Origin: Ailurus styani
Lineage: Eukaryota; Chordata; Mammalia; Carnivora; Ailuridae
Length of the DNA stretch: 64,000 nt
Reading direction: 5' to 3'
Assembly (NCBI GenBank): GCA_002007465.1
Contig: LNAC01000338.1
Span: forward strand, 902,865 to 966,864
The notes under the pieces were generated by a model that made no database searches, had not been told where the DNA came from, and saw only the letters and a list, made by a program, of their open reading frames with translations. This document shows positions 38,881-50,149 of this stretch, in pieces. The position numbers and the translations under genes were made by a program. Positions within the stretch are counted from its first letter, which is position 1, and every line of letters starts with the position of its first letter.

Positions 38881-41800
38881 ATAAAGAAATGCACACCCAA
38901 CCTGGGAAAAGCCTATCTCAAGGAGTCTACTAAAAACAAGAGTCCAAACTGCTGTAATACATGGGGACAGGCTGGATTGCTGGATCTCGAGAAATGAGAA
39001 GAATGAAAACAAGCCCATAGGACATTTAACTTGCCTCACACTGTGTCCCAATGTGTTACTAACCCTTACATCCTGAGCCCATGGCTTCTCTAAGATCTTA
39101 AGTACGTGGAAAGTTGCAGATAGCCTGGACTCAGAAATTGTCACCTTAGCACCGTCCGTGGTAGACAGGACCAGCCCCATCTTCTTGCAGAGACCAGCAC
39201 AAAATGAAAATGCAAGACCCCTTGTTCAAAAAACATGAGGAGTTTTTCAAGACCATGACATCAGAGCATCGAGCCAAACACACTTCAAGTGAGGGGCCCA
39301 TGCAGCTGAGAACTAGCAGGTGCTGAGCAGGTGCTGGGAATGGAGGGGCGCCGGATGGACGTACAGAAGAGAGAAGAGGGGGGGGCGGGTGGTCCCAAGG
39401 TACCAGTGGGGTTAGCGTAGCCAAGGCAGGCCGAACAGGCATAAGACACTGCACCACACCCTCACCCCACTCTTCGCTCAGCCTTGGCCAGGCTGGGCTC
39501 AGCTCTGTGCATCCGGTGCCGGAAGGAACGGTCAGAAGCTGCTGAACATCACTGTGTCTGTGTGCTTGGCGCAGAGCTCTTCCTTTATCATCTCATTTGG
39601 TTTCTGCCTACGTGGTGGATACTTTCTCTCCATTCGACGGAGGGGGAAACTGAGGCTCAGAAGGGCTCTCTTGCTGCAGGGCACTGCCAGGTCCCCACCA
39701 GGAAGACTTCCCATGCTCACACCCGGGACACCCCCCCACCCCCCCCCCCCGCCACGAGGAGGCTCCGCCCTCACACTCAGCTGGAGTCTGGGAGCCTTGT
39801 ACCTTCCACCAGCCTCTGCAGGGCTCCCGAAAGCAACGGAAGGCTCCATGTCCTTCTCCTCACTCCCTGCTCACATCCTCCAAGTCTCCTGCAATAAACA
39901 GCCCAGACAGGCCAAGTGCCGAGGCAGAAACTCCATTAGCAATCCTGATTCTAGGGGCACTGCCTGGCCCTGCTATTTCAAAGCTGCTCTGAGTCAAAAT
40001 GTCCCCGCTAATGGGCAAAGCATGCCTCACTGCTCAGCCTGATTTAGAAGCCTTGGAGAATGGACGCCTCTGTTGCCGCAGCAGAAAGTCTGAGCCAAGA
40101 GGGCAGGAAGGGAAGGGACCCCGCTGCTGGCTCTGTCTGGCCTGGGGGGGGGGGGAGGAACATGGTAAGCACCTGCCAGCATGGACTGAGCCCTCGCTTC
40201 CCCTGGGCCAAGAATTGAGATAAGCGCCTCATCACCCTAAATCCTCCAAACTGCCTTCCGAGTTGCATACTGTGATTCCCATCTTACAAATAAGGAAACT
40301 GAGGCCCAGTGAAGCCACTTCCCTGGCCCAAGGGCCCTCAGCTGGTAAGGGGGCTGGTGGAATTTTACCCTGGGCTGCTCTGCCTCTAAATGTAAAGTTT
40401 TAACCCCTTAACTATATGGACTCCTGGAAACCCAGCCTTGGGGGGCGAGCGAACCATTGTGGATCTCAGCTTGCACCAAGAAAAGGTTGCAATGGCCACA
40501 AGTAATCAAGAACAAAAGATTCTCCTTGAGTGATAAGAAACCTACTTCCCAGCTAAGCTTCAGAGCCAGGCTGCAGCCCCCATTCAATGTGGGGCCAGCG
40601 ATCCCCTGTCAGTTGTAATGACCCAGGACCCAAGGGAGGAGCCTCACCCACGGTGGGTCACCACGCCCACCTGAGAGCCTGGCAGACTCCCTAGCTACAG
40701 CTCCCAGGCCCCCTACCAATGAACCCAACCAGCAGGCGTTGGTTAAGATGAAGATTCCAGTCTAATTACTATCACGATTTGAAAGTAGTGATGAATAAAA
40801 GTGGGGTTTTTGGAGAGAGCTCCAACAAGGGAGATGTGAGGTGGAGGCTCTGTGATCTCTCCTGAGGTCATGGTCTTACCCACTGCCCTGTGCTTTGTTG
40901 CCTGTGTTCGTAGCAGGAAGAAATGCTACATTGCAGTTAAAGGTTAATGAGAATAAAGATAATCATTTTTTTCCATCCAAGTTCAAGGGGTCAATGGTCC
41001 CGGTCTATAGGGTCTCCAGGTTCACCAAATCCTCAATGAATCACCCCACTTCTGCCCCATCCTTCTTCCTCCAGACTAACCCCAGATTCCATTTCCCATC
41101 CTGAATGTGAATGTTGAAACCCGTGGCCCCTACAAGGTTTTTCCTTGGCCACACCCAGGATCATCATGGACAGGTTCTTGTTCAAGATTGTTCCTCGAAG
41201 CCTCCAGAATGAACTTGGGCCAGCCAGCACCTGGACTGTGACCTCCAGAGCTCTAAGATTATAAATCTGTGTTGCTTGAAGCCACTCAGTTTTTCATCAT
41301 TTGTTAAAGCAGCCATAGGAAGCTCATACAGTGATCTTGACGATGACCTTTTGGTTTTATGGGTCTCTGGTGCCTCATCTATGCAACGAGGAGAATGATG
41401 TCAGTCTCCCCCACCCGTGGGCAGATTTAAACAAGATAATAAATATAAAAAGGCTTGGAAAGTGTCCTATAAGTGAGATTGGATTTTTTGATCCATTACA
41501 GTGTATCCTTGACCTCCCCTCTCTCCGGCTGTTAGTTTTGGGGTCAAAAACTCCTCCTCCTCCTCTTCTCTCCTTCTACCGCCTCTTCTGTCCTGGGGAA
41601 ATCTCCTGTTGTATCTTCTGTGGTCTCCCATTGCAGATTCAGCTTCTAGATGAAGAGCAGGTGGCCGGCCAGGGGTGAGTGGGTTGGCCAGAGCCCAGGC
41701 TGGGAGGCCGTGGGACAAAAACAGAGTGTCACACTGGAGAGGACAACAGCTGGTGGCTGCCACTTCCTTGTCTGCAGCTGGGCTGCCCTGACTCCCTGAC

Positions 41801-42244
41801 CAGTGAAGTCCCCCCAATAGCTCACGAACCACCAAAGGCACTGGGCAAGCCTGGACAAGGAATCCCGCTCACGAAACTCAAGCCTGCTCTCTACATGCTT
41901 GTCTTTCTTGGTGGGAACCTTGGCTCTACCAGAATTCATTTGTCATGCCTTCACTGGCCATGTACAGGCTGAAGTGTGCAACATCAAGTACGTGACAACG
42001 CTGTTGGTTGCCCAACCTGCGGCCACTCTGCCCTTCTTCCCTGCTCACAAAACTGTCCACCCTGTCCCAGGGGATGAAGCTTGATTGGTCCAAGCTAATC
42101 CTGGCATCCTGTGCCATTTTTTCTCCTATCTATGCTGTACCCTGTTGTCTGAGGTTGGTGATTTCTAGAGCTTCAACTGCCATCTTTTGACTTTGAAGTG
42201 ACCATGCTAAGGCTGAAATATCAATATGTCTAGGAAGGAAAGGC
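38881..42244. other. Intergenic, mixed old repeats
   Basis: Contains minus-strand MIR-type pieces at about 39590-39700 (GGGGGAAACTGAGGCTCAGA) and 40190-40420 (GGAAACTGAGGCCCAGTGAA), C- and G-runs at 39728-39752 and 40145-40155, and an MLT1-like LTR end at 41190-41330 (GCCTCCAGAATGAACTTGG, TGAAGCCACTCAGTTTTTCA). No gene. Confidence 0.5.
41190..41330 (+). mobile_element. MaLR LTR end (+)
   Basis: CCTCCAGAGCTCTAAGATTA, then GTTGCTTGAAGCCACTCAGT and GTTAAAGCAGCCATAGGAAG match the 3' end of MLT1-type LTRs. Confidence 0.6.
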
Positions 42245-42264
42245 TGAAGGATGAAAGAGCCTTG

Positions 42265-42450
42265 CGAGCTGGAGTGGTTGATTTTATGTGTTCCCTTAAC
42301 TAGGTTACGATGCCCAGATGTTTGTTCACCCACCAGTCTAGATGTTGCTGTGAAGGCGTTTTTAGATGTGATTAGCATTGAAATCAGTAGACTGATTGAG
42401 CAGATTACTCTCCATAATGAGGGTGGGCCTCATCCAATCAGTTGAAGGGG
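42265..42450 (+). mobile_element. Old interspersed repeat
   Basis: TGGTTGATTTTATGTGTTCC, ATGCCCAGATGTTTGTTCAC, GTGATTAGCATTGAAATCAG and CTCATCCAATCAGTTGAAGG form a recognisable mammalian repeat. Same family as the reversed piece at 12270-12550. Confidence 0.6.
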
Positions 42451-42751
42451 AGCAGGATGGGGAAGGGAAAGAGCAAATACAGTAAAAATGTTAATATTTG
42501 AAGAATCTGCGTGAAGGGTATACAAGAATTTATTACATTCTTCCCAATGTCTCATATGCCCCAAGTGAATTTAAAATAAAATTCTAAACTGAAAAAAGGA
42601 TGGGGGGTAGGGAGCCAGGTTCAAACTTGGTTTATCTCACCTAATGCCTGGACTTTCCTGGGGAACCTGGGGTCAGATTACCAGGTTTTAGATGCCCAGA
42701 AACCAGCTCAGGTCAGTTACGGTCCCTCTCATTCTCAAAACCAGTGTCTCC

Positions 42752-42926
42752 GGGGGCACCTGGGTGGCTCAGTCGGTTAAGCATTTGCCTTCAGCTCAGG
42801 TCATGATCTCAGGGTCCCGGGATCAAGCCCTGCATTGGGCTCCCGGCTCAGCAGGGAGCCTGCTTCTCCCTCTGCCCCTCCCCCCTGCTTGTGTGCGCTT
42901 TCATAAATAAAATCTTTTTAAAAAAC
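42752..42926 (+). mobile_element. Can-SINE (+)
   Basis: Head GGGGGCACCTGGGTGGCTCAG-like (one base off), CAGTCGGTTAAGCATTTGCC, short CT-rich segment and A-rich tail. CCAGTGTCTCCG before and ACAGTGCCTCCG after it mark an imperfect target-site duplication. Confidence 0.92.
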
Positions 42927-43139
42927 CCCAAACAGTGCCTCCGTGAATCTATGAGGGTTAATCCCACCAAGCCATGGAAGTCTTTTCCAAATGGTACAGC
43001 ACCACGTACGCACCAGCTGAGCTACGACGGTGAAGTTTTTACAGCAGCAGAACCTCCCTCGCTCGTGGAGACTTCGGGAGAATTTGGATTTTCGTAGGCG
43101 AGATTTGCTTGGAGCTGTGTGTGCTCCTACTGCCGCAGA

Positions 43140-43330
43140 ATGGGACACTAGATTCAAATCCGGGCTGTCCTGCTTAGTGGCCATGTGATCCTGGGCGGGC
43201 ACTTGGGTTTTCTGTGCCTCAGTTTCCTTACCTGGAAAATGAGGATAATAATAGCACAGCGCTCCTAGGAGCGTTTGTGAAGGTCAAGGGCAGTGCCTGG
43301 CGCAGGAATGAAGCCCTGGAGCCACGAGCT
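43140..43330 (+). mobile_element. MIR (+)
   Basis: ATTCAAATCCGGGCTGTCC, GTGGCCATGTGATCCTGGGC, CTCAGTTTCCTTACCTGGAA and GCACAGCGCTCCTAGGAGCG are the standard MIR landmarks. Confidence 0.8.
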
Positions 43331-43542
43331 ATCATCCTCACCAACCGTCATGGTCCTGTGCCTGGGATTTGCTGGCTGATGACACTAAGTTAGTGACTTG
43401 TCCCTTCCAACCTCTGTGTCTTCCTCCATATATGCGGACAGTGCTACAGTGAGGATTAGATCATGCCAAGGATGCGACACGCTTAGCCCAGTGCTCGGCA
43501 CACTGGAAGCCCTCCTTGAAGGGCCGGGGGGGACAAAATGAC

Positions 43543-43720
43543 TTGCAACGCCCACTAGGATGACTACCATTAAGACAAAGCAAAATAGCAAGTACTGCTG
43601 TTGAGGATGCAGAGAAATCGGAACCGCTGGGCACGGTTGGTGGGAAGGTCGTGCAGCTATCGTGGGGATCAGCATGGCAACTCCCCCCCAAATCAAGACA
43701 GAATCCCCATAGGGTATTAT
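43543..43720 (+). mobile_element. Old L1 3' fragment (+)
   Basis: CCACTAGGATGACTACCATT, GTTGAGGATGCAGAGAAATC and GCACGGTTGGTGGGAAGGTC match the L1 3' region in order. Confidence 0.75.
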
Positions 43721-43721
43721 T

Positions 43722-43955
43722 CAGCCCAGGCTGCCATCACAAAACACCATAGTCTGGGGGATTCAAACAGCAGACATTTATTTTCTGGCTGCGCTGGAGG
43801 CTGGAAGTCTGAGAGGAGGGTACCAGGGCGGACAGGTTCTGGTGAGGGGTCTCTCCCTGGCTTTGCCAGCGGCCACCTTCTCGCTCCGTGCTCGCGTTCT
43901 TTCCTCCGCGTGAAGACAGAGGAGGAAAGAGCAAGAACTCTGTGCCTTCCTCTTT
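43722..43955 (-). mobile_element. MaLR LTR, MLT1-like (-)
   Basis: GGCTGCCATCACAAAACACC, GACATTTATTTTCTGGCTGC, GGAGGCTGGAAGTCTGAGAG and GGTTCTGGTGAGGGGTCTCT follow a reversed MLT1 LTR. It is cut by the Can-SINE that follows. Confidence 0.8.
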
Positions 43956-44147
43956 TTATTTTTTAAGATTTATTTATTTATTTGACAGGGAGAGATCACA
44001 AGTAGGCAGAGAGGCAGGCAGAGAAGGGGAGGAAGCAGGCTCCCCACTGAGCAGAGAGCCCGATGCGGGGCTCGATCCCAGGACCTTGAGATCATGACCT
44101 GAGCCGAAGGCAGAGGCTTTAACCCACTGAGCCACCCAGGCGCCCCT
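43956..44147 (-). mobile_element. Can-SINE (-) in MLT1-like LTR
   Basis: Reverse copy from TTAAGATTTATTTATTTATT to GAGCCACCCAGGCGCCCC, with the CTTTAACCCACTGAGCC variant (complement of CAGTGGGTTAAAG). Confidence 0.93.
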
Positions 44148-44424
44148 ATGTGTCTTGCTCTTTTTCTAGGGTGGGGTGGGGAGGGGGAATTGGGAGGTTG
44201 TTTAATGGTGGCAGAGTTTCGGTTTTGCAAGATGAGAAAGTTCTGGGGGTTGGTGGCACAACAGTGTGAATATAATAAAACACCACTGAACTGTACACTT
44301 AGAGATAATTGAGGTTATAAATTTTATGGTGTGCATTTTTACCACAATGAAAATAAATTAAAAATAGATAAAAATTCATTACCTGGAAACCCTTCCAGCA
44401 TTAGAGCAATGGCCCCCAAATGGG

Positions 44425-44437
44425 CCACCAGGGGGCG
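44425..44437 (+). promoter_or_regulatory. CTCF-like motif
   Basis: CCACCAGGGGGCG fits the CTCF core in every position and is followed by TTGTG. It lies in non-repeat sequence between OAS2 and the DTX1 promoter, a natural place for a domain boundary. Confidence 0.7.
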
Positions 44438-45454
44438 TTGTGTACCCATTCCCGGTTCATTCACAGCCTCCCCCTCCCTCCCCCGCAGCGGGAGCGGGCG
44501 GTTTCTAGAGGAGGCAAAAAGCAGTAGGGTCCTGGGGAAAGTTAGAGCTCTTTCTTGCCCACTCCCTCGCCCGGATGGGCCAGCCCCAGAGCTGTACCCC
44601 CGCTCCGGCCACAAACCCCTCACCCTTGACTCTGGCCCTGGTCTTTCTCGGGGTCCCTTCCCTCTGCGCTGGCACTAGGGGACTTTTGGATGAAGGGCTC
44701 CCTTCCTGCCAAGCTGCCCATAGGCTTCCAGACTGCCCAGGGGCCAGAGAAGAGGGAAAGGTGACCAGGACTCCCCTCCCCAGGGCACCCAAAGATGAGA
44801 GGACCCCACAACAGAAATGGGTCAGAGACCCCTTATCCCAGGCACAAGAGCCTCAAAGTCACCCAGACCTGGGGCTTTCCAGCTCAGCTGCTTATTCCCT
44901 CCCTGGGCCCCGGACTCTTTATCTATACAATCCGGAATAACACTTGGGAGGATTGAAAAACTTACTTAACATCCCTGATGCCTAGAAAACATGCAGTAAA
45001 TGAGCAAATTACCATCCCACGCCCCGTATTTGATGCCCGCCCAGGTCTCCTCCTGCCTCCTGGTGGGTTTCTACGGCTCAGCATCCACTGTCCATTAAGA
45101 AACCTCTCCTGAAAACACGCCACCCTGATTTTCTGGACATTCAACCAAGCATTTAACCAGGTAGACTTACTGGGCTACAAGTAACAGAAACCCAGATAAC
45201 CCGCCTCAGGGAAACTGAAGGGTCTCATGAAATCCAAGAAAAACATTGAGCAGCAAACAGCTGAGCAGAGCAGACTCGGGATCTGGGCTCACTGGAGAAC
45301 CCTGGAGAGTCCTTCCCGGTTTCCCTCCATCTCTGTCTCTCCCTCCCCCCCCCCAGCCCTCTTCATTCCCTTCATGGAGGTGATCCTCAGAACAGAGGCC
45401 TGCACGCCCTCCTTCCAGCCCACAGACTCCGCTGCCATTCCTAGGGCATGCCAA
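44438..45454. other. Intergenic, mostly non-repetitive
   Basis: GC-moderate sequence with several overlapping open frames up to 121 codons, none with a recognisable domain or splice pattern. Confidence 0.4.
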
Positions 45455-45670
45455 ACACACTCCCACCTCAGGGCCTTTGCACTTGCTATGCCCTCTACTT
45501 AGGACCCTCTTCCCTAGATCTCTGCCATGGTTAACTACATCTCTCCTTCAAGTCTGGGCTCAGAGGTCACCTCAGTGGCCCCTTCCTTAACCAACAGATT
45601 GAAAATTGCCAACCACCCCCACCGCAGCATGTTCTAGATCCCTCCCTGATTGCCTGCTTTTTTCCTTTAA
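45455..45670 (+). mobile_element. L2 fragment (+)
   Basis: CCACCTCAGGGCCTTTGCAC, TCCTTCAAGTCTGGGCTCAG, GTCACCTCAGTGGCCCCTTC and GATCCCTCCCTGATTGCC are typical L2 3'-end landmarks. Confidence 0.75.
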
Positions 45671-45677
45671 CCATGGT

Positions 45678-45679
<2 letters not shown>

Positions 45680-45721
<42 letters not shown>

Positions 45722-45722
45722 G
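45680..45722. repeat. (TC)n(AC)n microsatellite
   Basis: About ten TC units passing into ten AC units. Confidence 0.95.
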
Positions 45723-45759
45723 AATTAATCATAATGCTTGCATCATAACCCACTCATCA

Positions 45760-46440
45760 ACTTTTAACAATTCACTTAATGTAACAAACATCCAGGAAAC
45801 CACCACCCTAAACAAAAACCAGAACCTTGAAAATAACCTACATCTGATCCTCCATCCCCTCCATCCCAGCATCATATCCCCCCACCATAACCCTCACTTG
45901 TATTTATTCTTCTCTTGTTTCCTTTGTCTAACTTATTACTGCATTAGGTGTGTGCAATTTGAGTTGCTTTTAGCTTTATAAAAAGGAAACCACGTGTCTG
46001 TAATGGGGCATTTTCCACGGGCCATTCTATGTCAGAGATCCATCTTGTGATGGATGAGCCCATTATTGGATCCATCCAATGATGGGCTCATCCAATGGAT
46101 TGGAGCCCATTCTCCAATGAGCCCATCTGTCTTGTGACATGTGGCCATAGTCCCTTCCTTTTGACGGCCATCTAATACTCCACTGTGAGGATGTATTCAT
46201 CTGCTCTCCCATACATGGGCCTGTGGAGGTTTCTCCATTGTTGGCCACTGTGAAGAGAGGCCTTCGGAATGTTCTGCCATGTGACTCATGTTGTAGACGG
46301 GCAAGAATTTCTCCAGGGTGCGAACCGTGTGGGTGAATGCTGGGTCATGCTTATGGTATATATGCTCAGCTTTAAAAGATAAAAGCAGACTGCTTCCCGA
46401 CACGGTTGCAGGCCCACCAGCAATGTGAAGAGGTCTTTAT
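45760..46440 (-). mobile_element. Old L1 fragment (-) with internal palindrome
   Basis: TCCACTGTGAGGATGTATTC, GCATTTTCCACGGGCC, GTGAATGCTGGGTCATGC and GCAGGCCCACCAGCAATGTG fit a reversed L1 3' region. A local inverted duplication sits at 46053-46126. Confidence 0.65.
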
Positions 46441-46559
46441 TTCTCTGCGGAGCACTTTACACTTTGTGCTATACCATGTATTTTCCTTGTGTATTTGTTT
46501 CCTATCTATCTCCACCCCCATCCCTGTGTCAGCAAGGCATGGATTTTTGTCTCTTTGTT

Positions 46560-46640
46560 CACCATTCTATCCCCAGTGCCTAGAACAGTGTCTGGTGCAT
46601 AGTAGGTGCTCAATAAACATTTTCTGATTGAATAAACAAA
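46560..46640 (+). mobile_element. L2 3' end (+)
   Basis: CACCATTCTATCCCCAGTGC, GCATAGTAGGTGCTCAATAA and TGATTGAATAAACAAATGG are the characteristic L2 3' terminus. Confidence 0.8.
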
Positions 46641-46810
46641 TGGATGGCCCAACACAAGACCAGAGGTGTCACTGGATTATTATTATTCATTTCCTGCAGA
46701 TATGCTGATTCACCTCTCCGTTTCAATCCTCCCAGTCCAGAGAAAGGACCATTGGTCAAAACTAATGATGCCTGGACCCCCAGGCCACCTAAAAGAATCA
46801 GTTTCATTTC

Positions 46811-46996
46811 TTTTTTTTTTTAAGATTTTATTTATTTATTTGACAGTGAGAGAGGGGACACAGCGGGGGGAGCAGGAGAGGGAGCAGCAGGCTCCCCGCT
46901 GAGCAGGGAGCCCAATGCAGGGCTGGATCCCAGGACCCAGGGATTATGACCTGAGCCAAAGGCAGACGCTTAACAACCAAGCCACCCGGGCGCCCC
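46811..46996 (-). mobile_element. Can-SINE (-)
   Basis: Reverse copy beginning with a T-run and AAGATTTTATTTATTTATTT, ending AAGCCACCCGGGCGCCCC. AAAAGAATCAG before and AAAAAAATCAG after suggest the target-site duplication. Confidence 0.92.
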
Positions 46997-47129
46997 AAAA
47001 AAATCAGAGTTTCTGAGGGTGGAACTTCCCCTTCCATAACCCTCTATGGCCCTTCGGATAAAAATCCCCCAACCATGCCAGGACTTAAAAGGCCCTAGAC
47101 AGTGACTGCCACCTCATCTTACCCCTACT

Positions 47130-47545
47130 CGTCCCCATTGCTCTAAAGAACACATTGCAACCCACCCACGCTAAGCTCTTTCACACCTCTGGGCCTTTGC
47201 ACCTCCGTGTCCTCTCTGCTCCGCCCCCCACCCCACTTAACCACATTCAGACTGAATCCTTCAGGCAGTAGCTGAAATGTCACGTCCTCTGAGAAGCCCT
47301 CCCTGGCTCCAAGACCTGGTAGGACCTCTGTTAGAGAGCCTCATGTTACCCTGAACTTCTCCTTCATGGCTCCTGTAAAATCTTAGGATCACACTCGGCG
47401 TGATACTTCGATTCACGTCTCACCCTCGCAGTAGACTCTGAGATGCGGGAGAGCAGGGACCAATTCTGTTTTGGCTATGCCTGCATCTCAGCATGTAACC
47501 CAGTACCTGGCACATAGGCGGGGGCAAATATTTTGGGACAGATGG
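47130..47545 (+). mobile_element. L2 fragment (+)
   Basis: CTGGGCCTTTGCACCTCCGT, AGCTGAAATGTCACGTCCTC, GAGAAGCCCTCCCTGGCTCC and CCCAGTACCTGGCACATAGG are in L2 order. Confidence 0.8.
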
Positions 47546-47765
47546 ATGGACAGATAGATGAGCAGATAGAGGGATGGAGGGATGTGTGGATAGGAGGATG
47601 GAAAGAAGGAAGAAAGGGAGGGAGGGAATGAGGGGAGAATACTTACATAGATGGTCGTATAAACCATATGGATGCTGGATCCCACCATCCATAAATGATG
47701 GAGGGATAGAGGGGTGGGTGGGAAGATGGACTGATGGATGAATGGATGAATAAATGATGGAGAGA
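47545..47765. repeat. Imperfect (GATG/GGAT)n tract
   Basis: GATGGATGGACAGATAGATG and GGAGGGATGTGTGGATAGG, then a break, then GATGGACTGATGGATGAATG. Minus-strand open frames rich in HPSI/PSFP repeats here are artefacts. Confidence 0.85.
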
Positions 47766-47813
47766 ACAAAAAATTGAGTTGATCTCTCCTTGCCGTTTTC
47801 CCATGCCGTCATA

Positions 47814-48228
47814 ATGGTGCCCATGAATGTCCTGGCCCATGTTCTCAAGAGCACCTACAATGCTAAGAAAAAGGCGAACTACAAGTTCCTTCCCGTTCTG
47901 CTCCAGTCATCATCTGGTTCCTAACTGTGATGGTGAAGCGTGGTTATGTAGGAGAATTTGCAATCCTTGTTATCACAGAACGAGGACATCGCTGTGAACC
48001 TCACAGCAGGTTAACTAAGTGCGATCAGCCTGAAATGTGATGTGTAACTCCAAGATCCAGAAAAGGGGCAGAATCATCTCCTCCAGCTCATCAGTTTGAT
48101 TTCATTGTGCTGACAGTCTCAGCTAGTATCATAGCCACGAGAAAGCAAGATGAAAACACACAGAAGAGAAAATTCGGGGATTCTTTTTCTAGGGATGTAA
48201 CGTGTACATACAGATTTTTTTTTTTACA
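47814..48228 (+). pseudogene. RPS15A: RPS15A processed pseudogene
   Basis: An intronless copy of the mRNA for cytosolic ribosomal protein S15a (uS8), part of the small subunit. The ATG at 47814 opens MVPMNVLAHVLKST, close to the known N-terminus MVRMNVLADALKS. Further matches are CTAACTGTGATGGTGAAGCG (LTVMMKH region), GCTGTGAACCTCACAGCAGG (VVNLTGR), CGATCAGCCTGAAATGTGA and GAAAACACACAGAAGAG (RKHTGG). It ends with GGATTCTTTTTCTAGGGATG, the ordinary C-terminus GFFF, stop and start of the 3' UTR, followed by a short T/A run where the tail would be. Frameshifts (missing bases near 47910 and 48005) and substitutions destroy the frame. A retrocopy made by L1 machinery is the only reasonable reading. 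Confidence 0.92.
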
Positions 48229-48499
48229 AAAGAGTTTGTGATTGATTGCTTTTGTTCTGTTGGCTTCTCCACTGGTGTCTGAGCCATCTCCCCAGTGGAC
48301 GGTGGGCTCCTTAAAGGACGAATTCCTTTCCCCTCCTTGAAATCCCTTTCTCCCACCGTTCCCCAGGATCAAGGCTTTTGCACTTTCAGATTTTCCAGAG
48401 CCCAGTGGAGAGGGGCCGCTGCACCAGATCCTCAGCTGGATGCCATTCATTAGTCGCTCAACAAACACAGAGGCAACATGGTGCTGTAGGAGTTGCAAA

Positions 48500-48700
48500 A
48501 GGGTTTGCAATTCAAACTCTAACTCTGCTACTTACTCCCTGTGGGAACTTGGGCAAATCACTTACCCTCTTTGAGCTTTGGGAGGTTTTTTCCCCCCACA
48601 TCTGTAAAATGAGGACAATATTCCCCACCTTTGGGGGCAATTATGAAGGGTAATATTATATAAGTGCCCAGTACATAAGAGGTACTCAATAAATGACAAC
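48500..48700 (+). mobile_element. MIR (+)
   Basis: GGGCAAATCACTTACCCTCT, ATCTGTAAAATGAGGACAAT and GTGCCCAGTACATAAGAGGT are MIR landmarks, in order. Confidence 0.8.
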
Positions 48701-50149
48701 CACACCACACAAGACAAATAAGACACAGTCCCTCTTCATGGATATTTCACTCTAGCAGGGACTATACTGAAGTGGCTAATTGTGATACAGGTTGCCACAT
48801 CAAGGTATGGGCAAAAGAACACCAAGGAAGATGGGAACGAGTTCATGGAAGGCTTCCTGGAGGAAGTGGCATTCAATGAGACCTTAAATAGCAGTATACA
48901 GTCCAGAGTCAGGGGTCCTTCTTTCTAACTTGCTGCTAAATTTCCATATGACCTTGAATCAGTCACTTCCCCACACTGGGGTCCCCGGATCCCCTTCCGT
49001 AACAGAAAGTTCATAAGCATTAGCCCTGAATCCTTTGAGTCACAGGCTCTTTCGAGAAGAATCTCCGAAAGCCAGAGCCCTTCTCAGAAAAATGCAGACA
49101 CGTAAGTGTGTCTGTAATGGGGGAGGGGGCCCATGGACCCTGTAGAGCCACCCTAGACTGACTCCCAGGGTTCAGTAATCCTGTCGCATCTGTACCGGTG
49201 CAGAGCTGGCCCCGTCCTCACACAAGCGCCTCTCTCTTTAGTCTGCGGCAGGCACAAGCAAGCAGAATCATTGGTCCAATCTGGGAAAGCCTGACAGGCA
49301 CTGGGCTGCAGGACAGAGCAGGGGCCTGGGGCGGGGAGGTCACTCCCGCTGGCTGGGGAACTGGAGTTTGGTTCTGGGAAAGCGCCCCTGACCAGTCCTC
49401 CCCTGACCTCACCTAGTTTATCAGCATCTGCCCTGGGGAGGAAGAGGAGCGTGGGCCGCTCTGGGCAGGCTCCCAAACAGGCCGCTGACCCCCATCTGTC
49501 GCCCAGGCTGGAGTTCCCGGATGCAGCCTTCATCTTCCCTAATCTAAACACCCGCAGGCCTCGGGGGGTCCACCCCCCTCCCAGCTAATGTGTGTGCTCA
49601 GCTGTGTCCAGCCTGCCAGAGGAAGGCGAGCTGGCCATCCCATCGACCCTGGAGCCACTGCCATCCCCTGACTCCCTCTCCATGCAGCCCCGCCTCACCC
49701 AGCATTTAGTCAGCACCTATTGTTTGCAGGCATCTGTGGATGAGATGGTGGAGGGTCTCACCCAACCTTCCTCCAAGGTCTCTGTCTCCTGGCCTGGGTC
49801 CCCTAAACTCCCCTCGGGGGCGAGGTGCGGTTGCTCTCCCCCCTCCCCAGTTATGCTTTGGGGAAGCAGGCTCTGAGCTGGCTAATTCGGTGCTGGGAAG
49901 AGAATCAGCTCTGGGTGGGTGTCTGAGCACTGCTTGAACCTGCTGTGTGATCCTGCCAGTTTCTTACCCTCTCTGGGCCTCCGTCTTCCCATGTTCCATG
50001 ATTCCATTTGGCTCTGAAATGGGCCTTGCTAGCCCCTCCTCCCTCCCCTCCGCCAGAAGAGTGGAAGGAGAAGAGAAAGCTGTCAGATCCTCCTTTGGGC
50101 GGTCTCTGGATCATAGTCATTCATTCGAGCATTTATTGAGCACCTAATG
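48701..50149. other. Intergenic sequence upstream of DTX1
   Basis: An old L2/MIR-age repeat seems to run 48,700-48,960 (ACACAGTCCCTCTTCATGGA, GGCTTCCTGGAGGAAGTGGC, then AATAGCAGTATACAGTCCAG). 49,100-50,100 is increasingly GC-rich and mostly unique, possibly distal promoter. No gene. Confidence 0.45.

Noticed and set aside
48540..48547. RBPJ site TGTGGGAA upstream of DTX1
   Set aside because: It belongs to a MIR and has no paired site.
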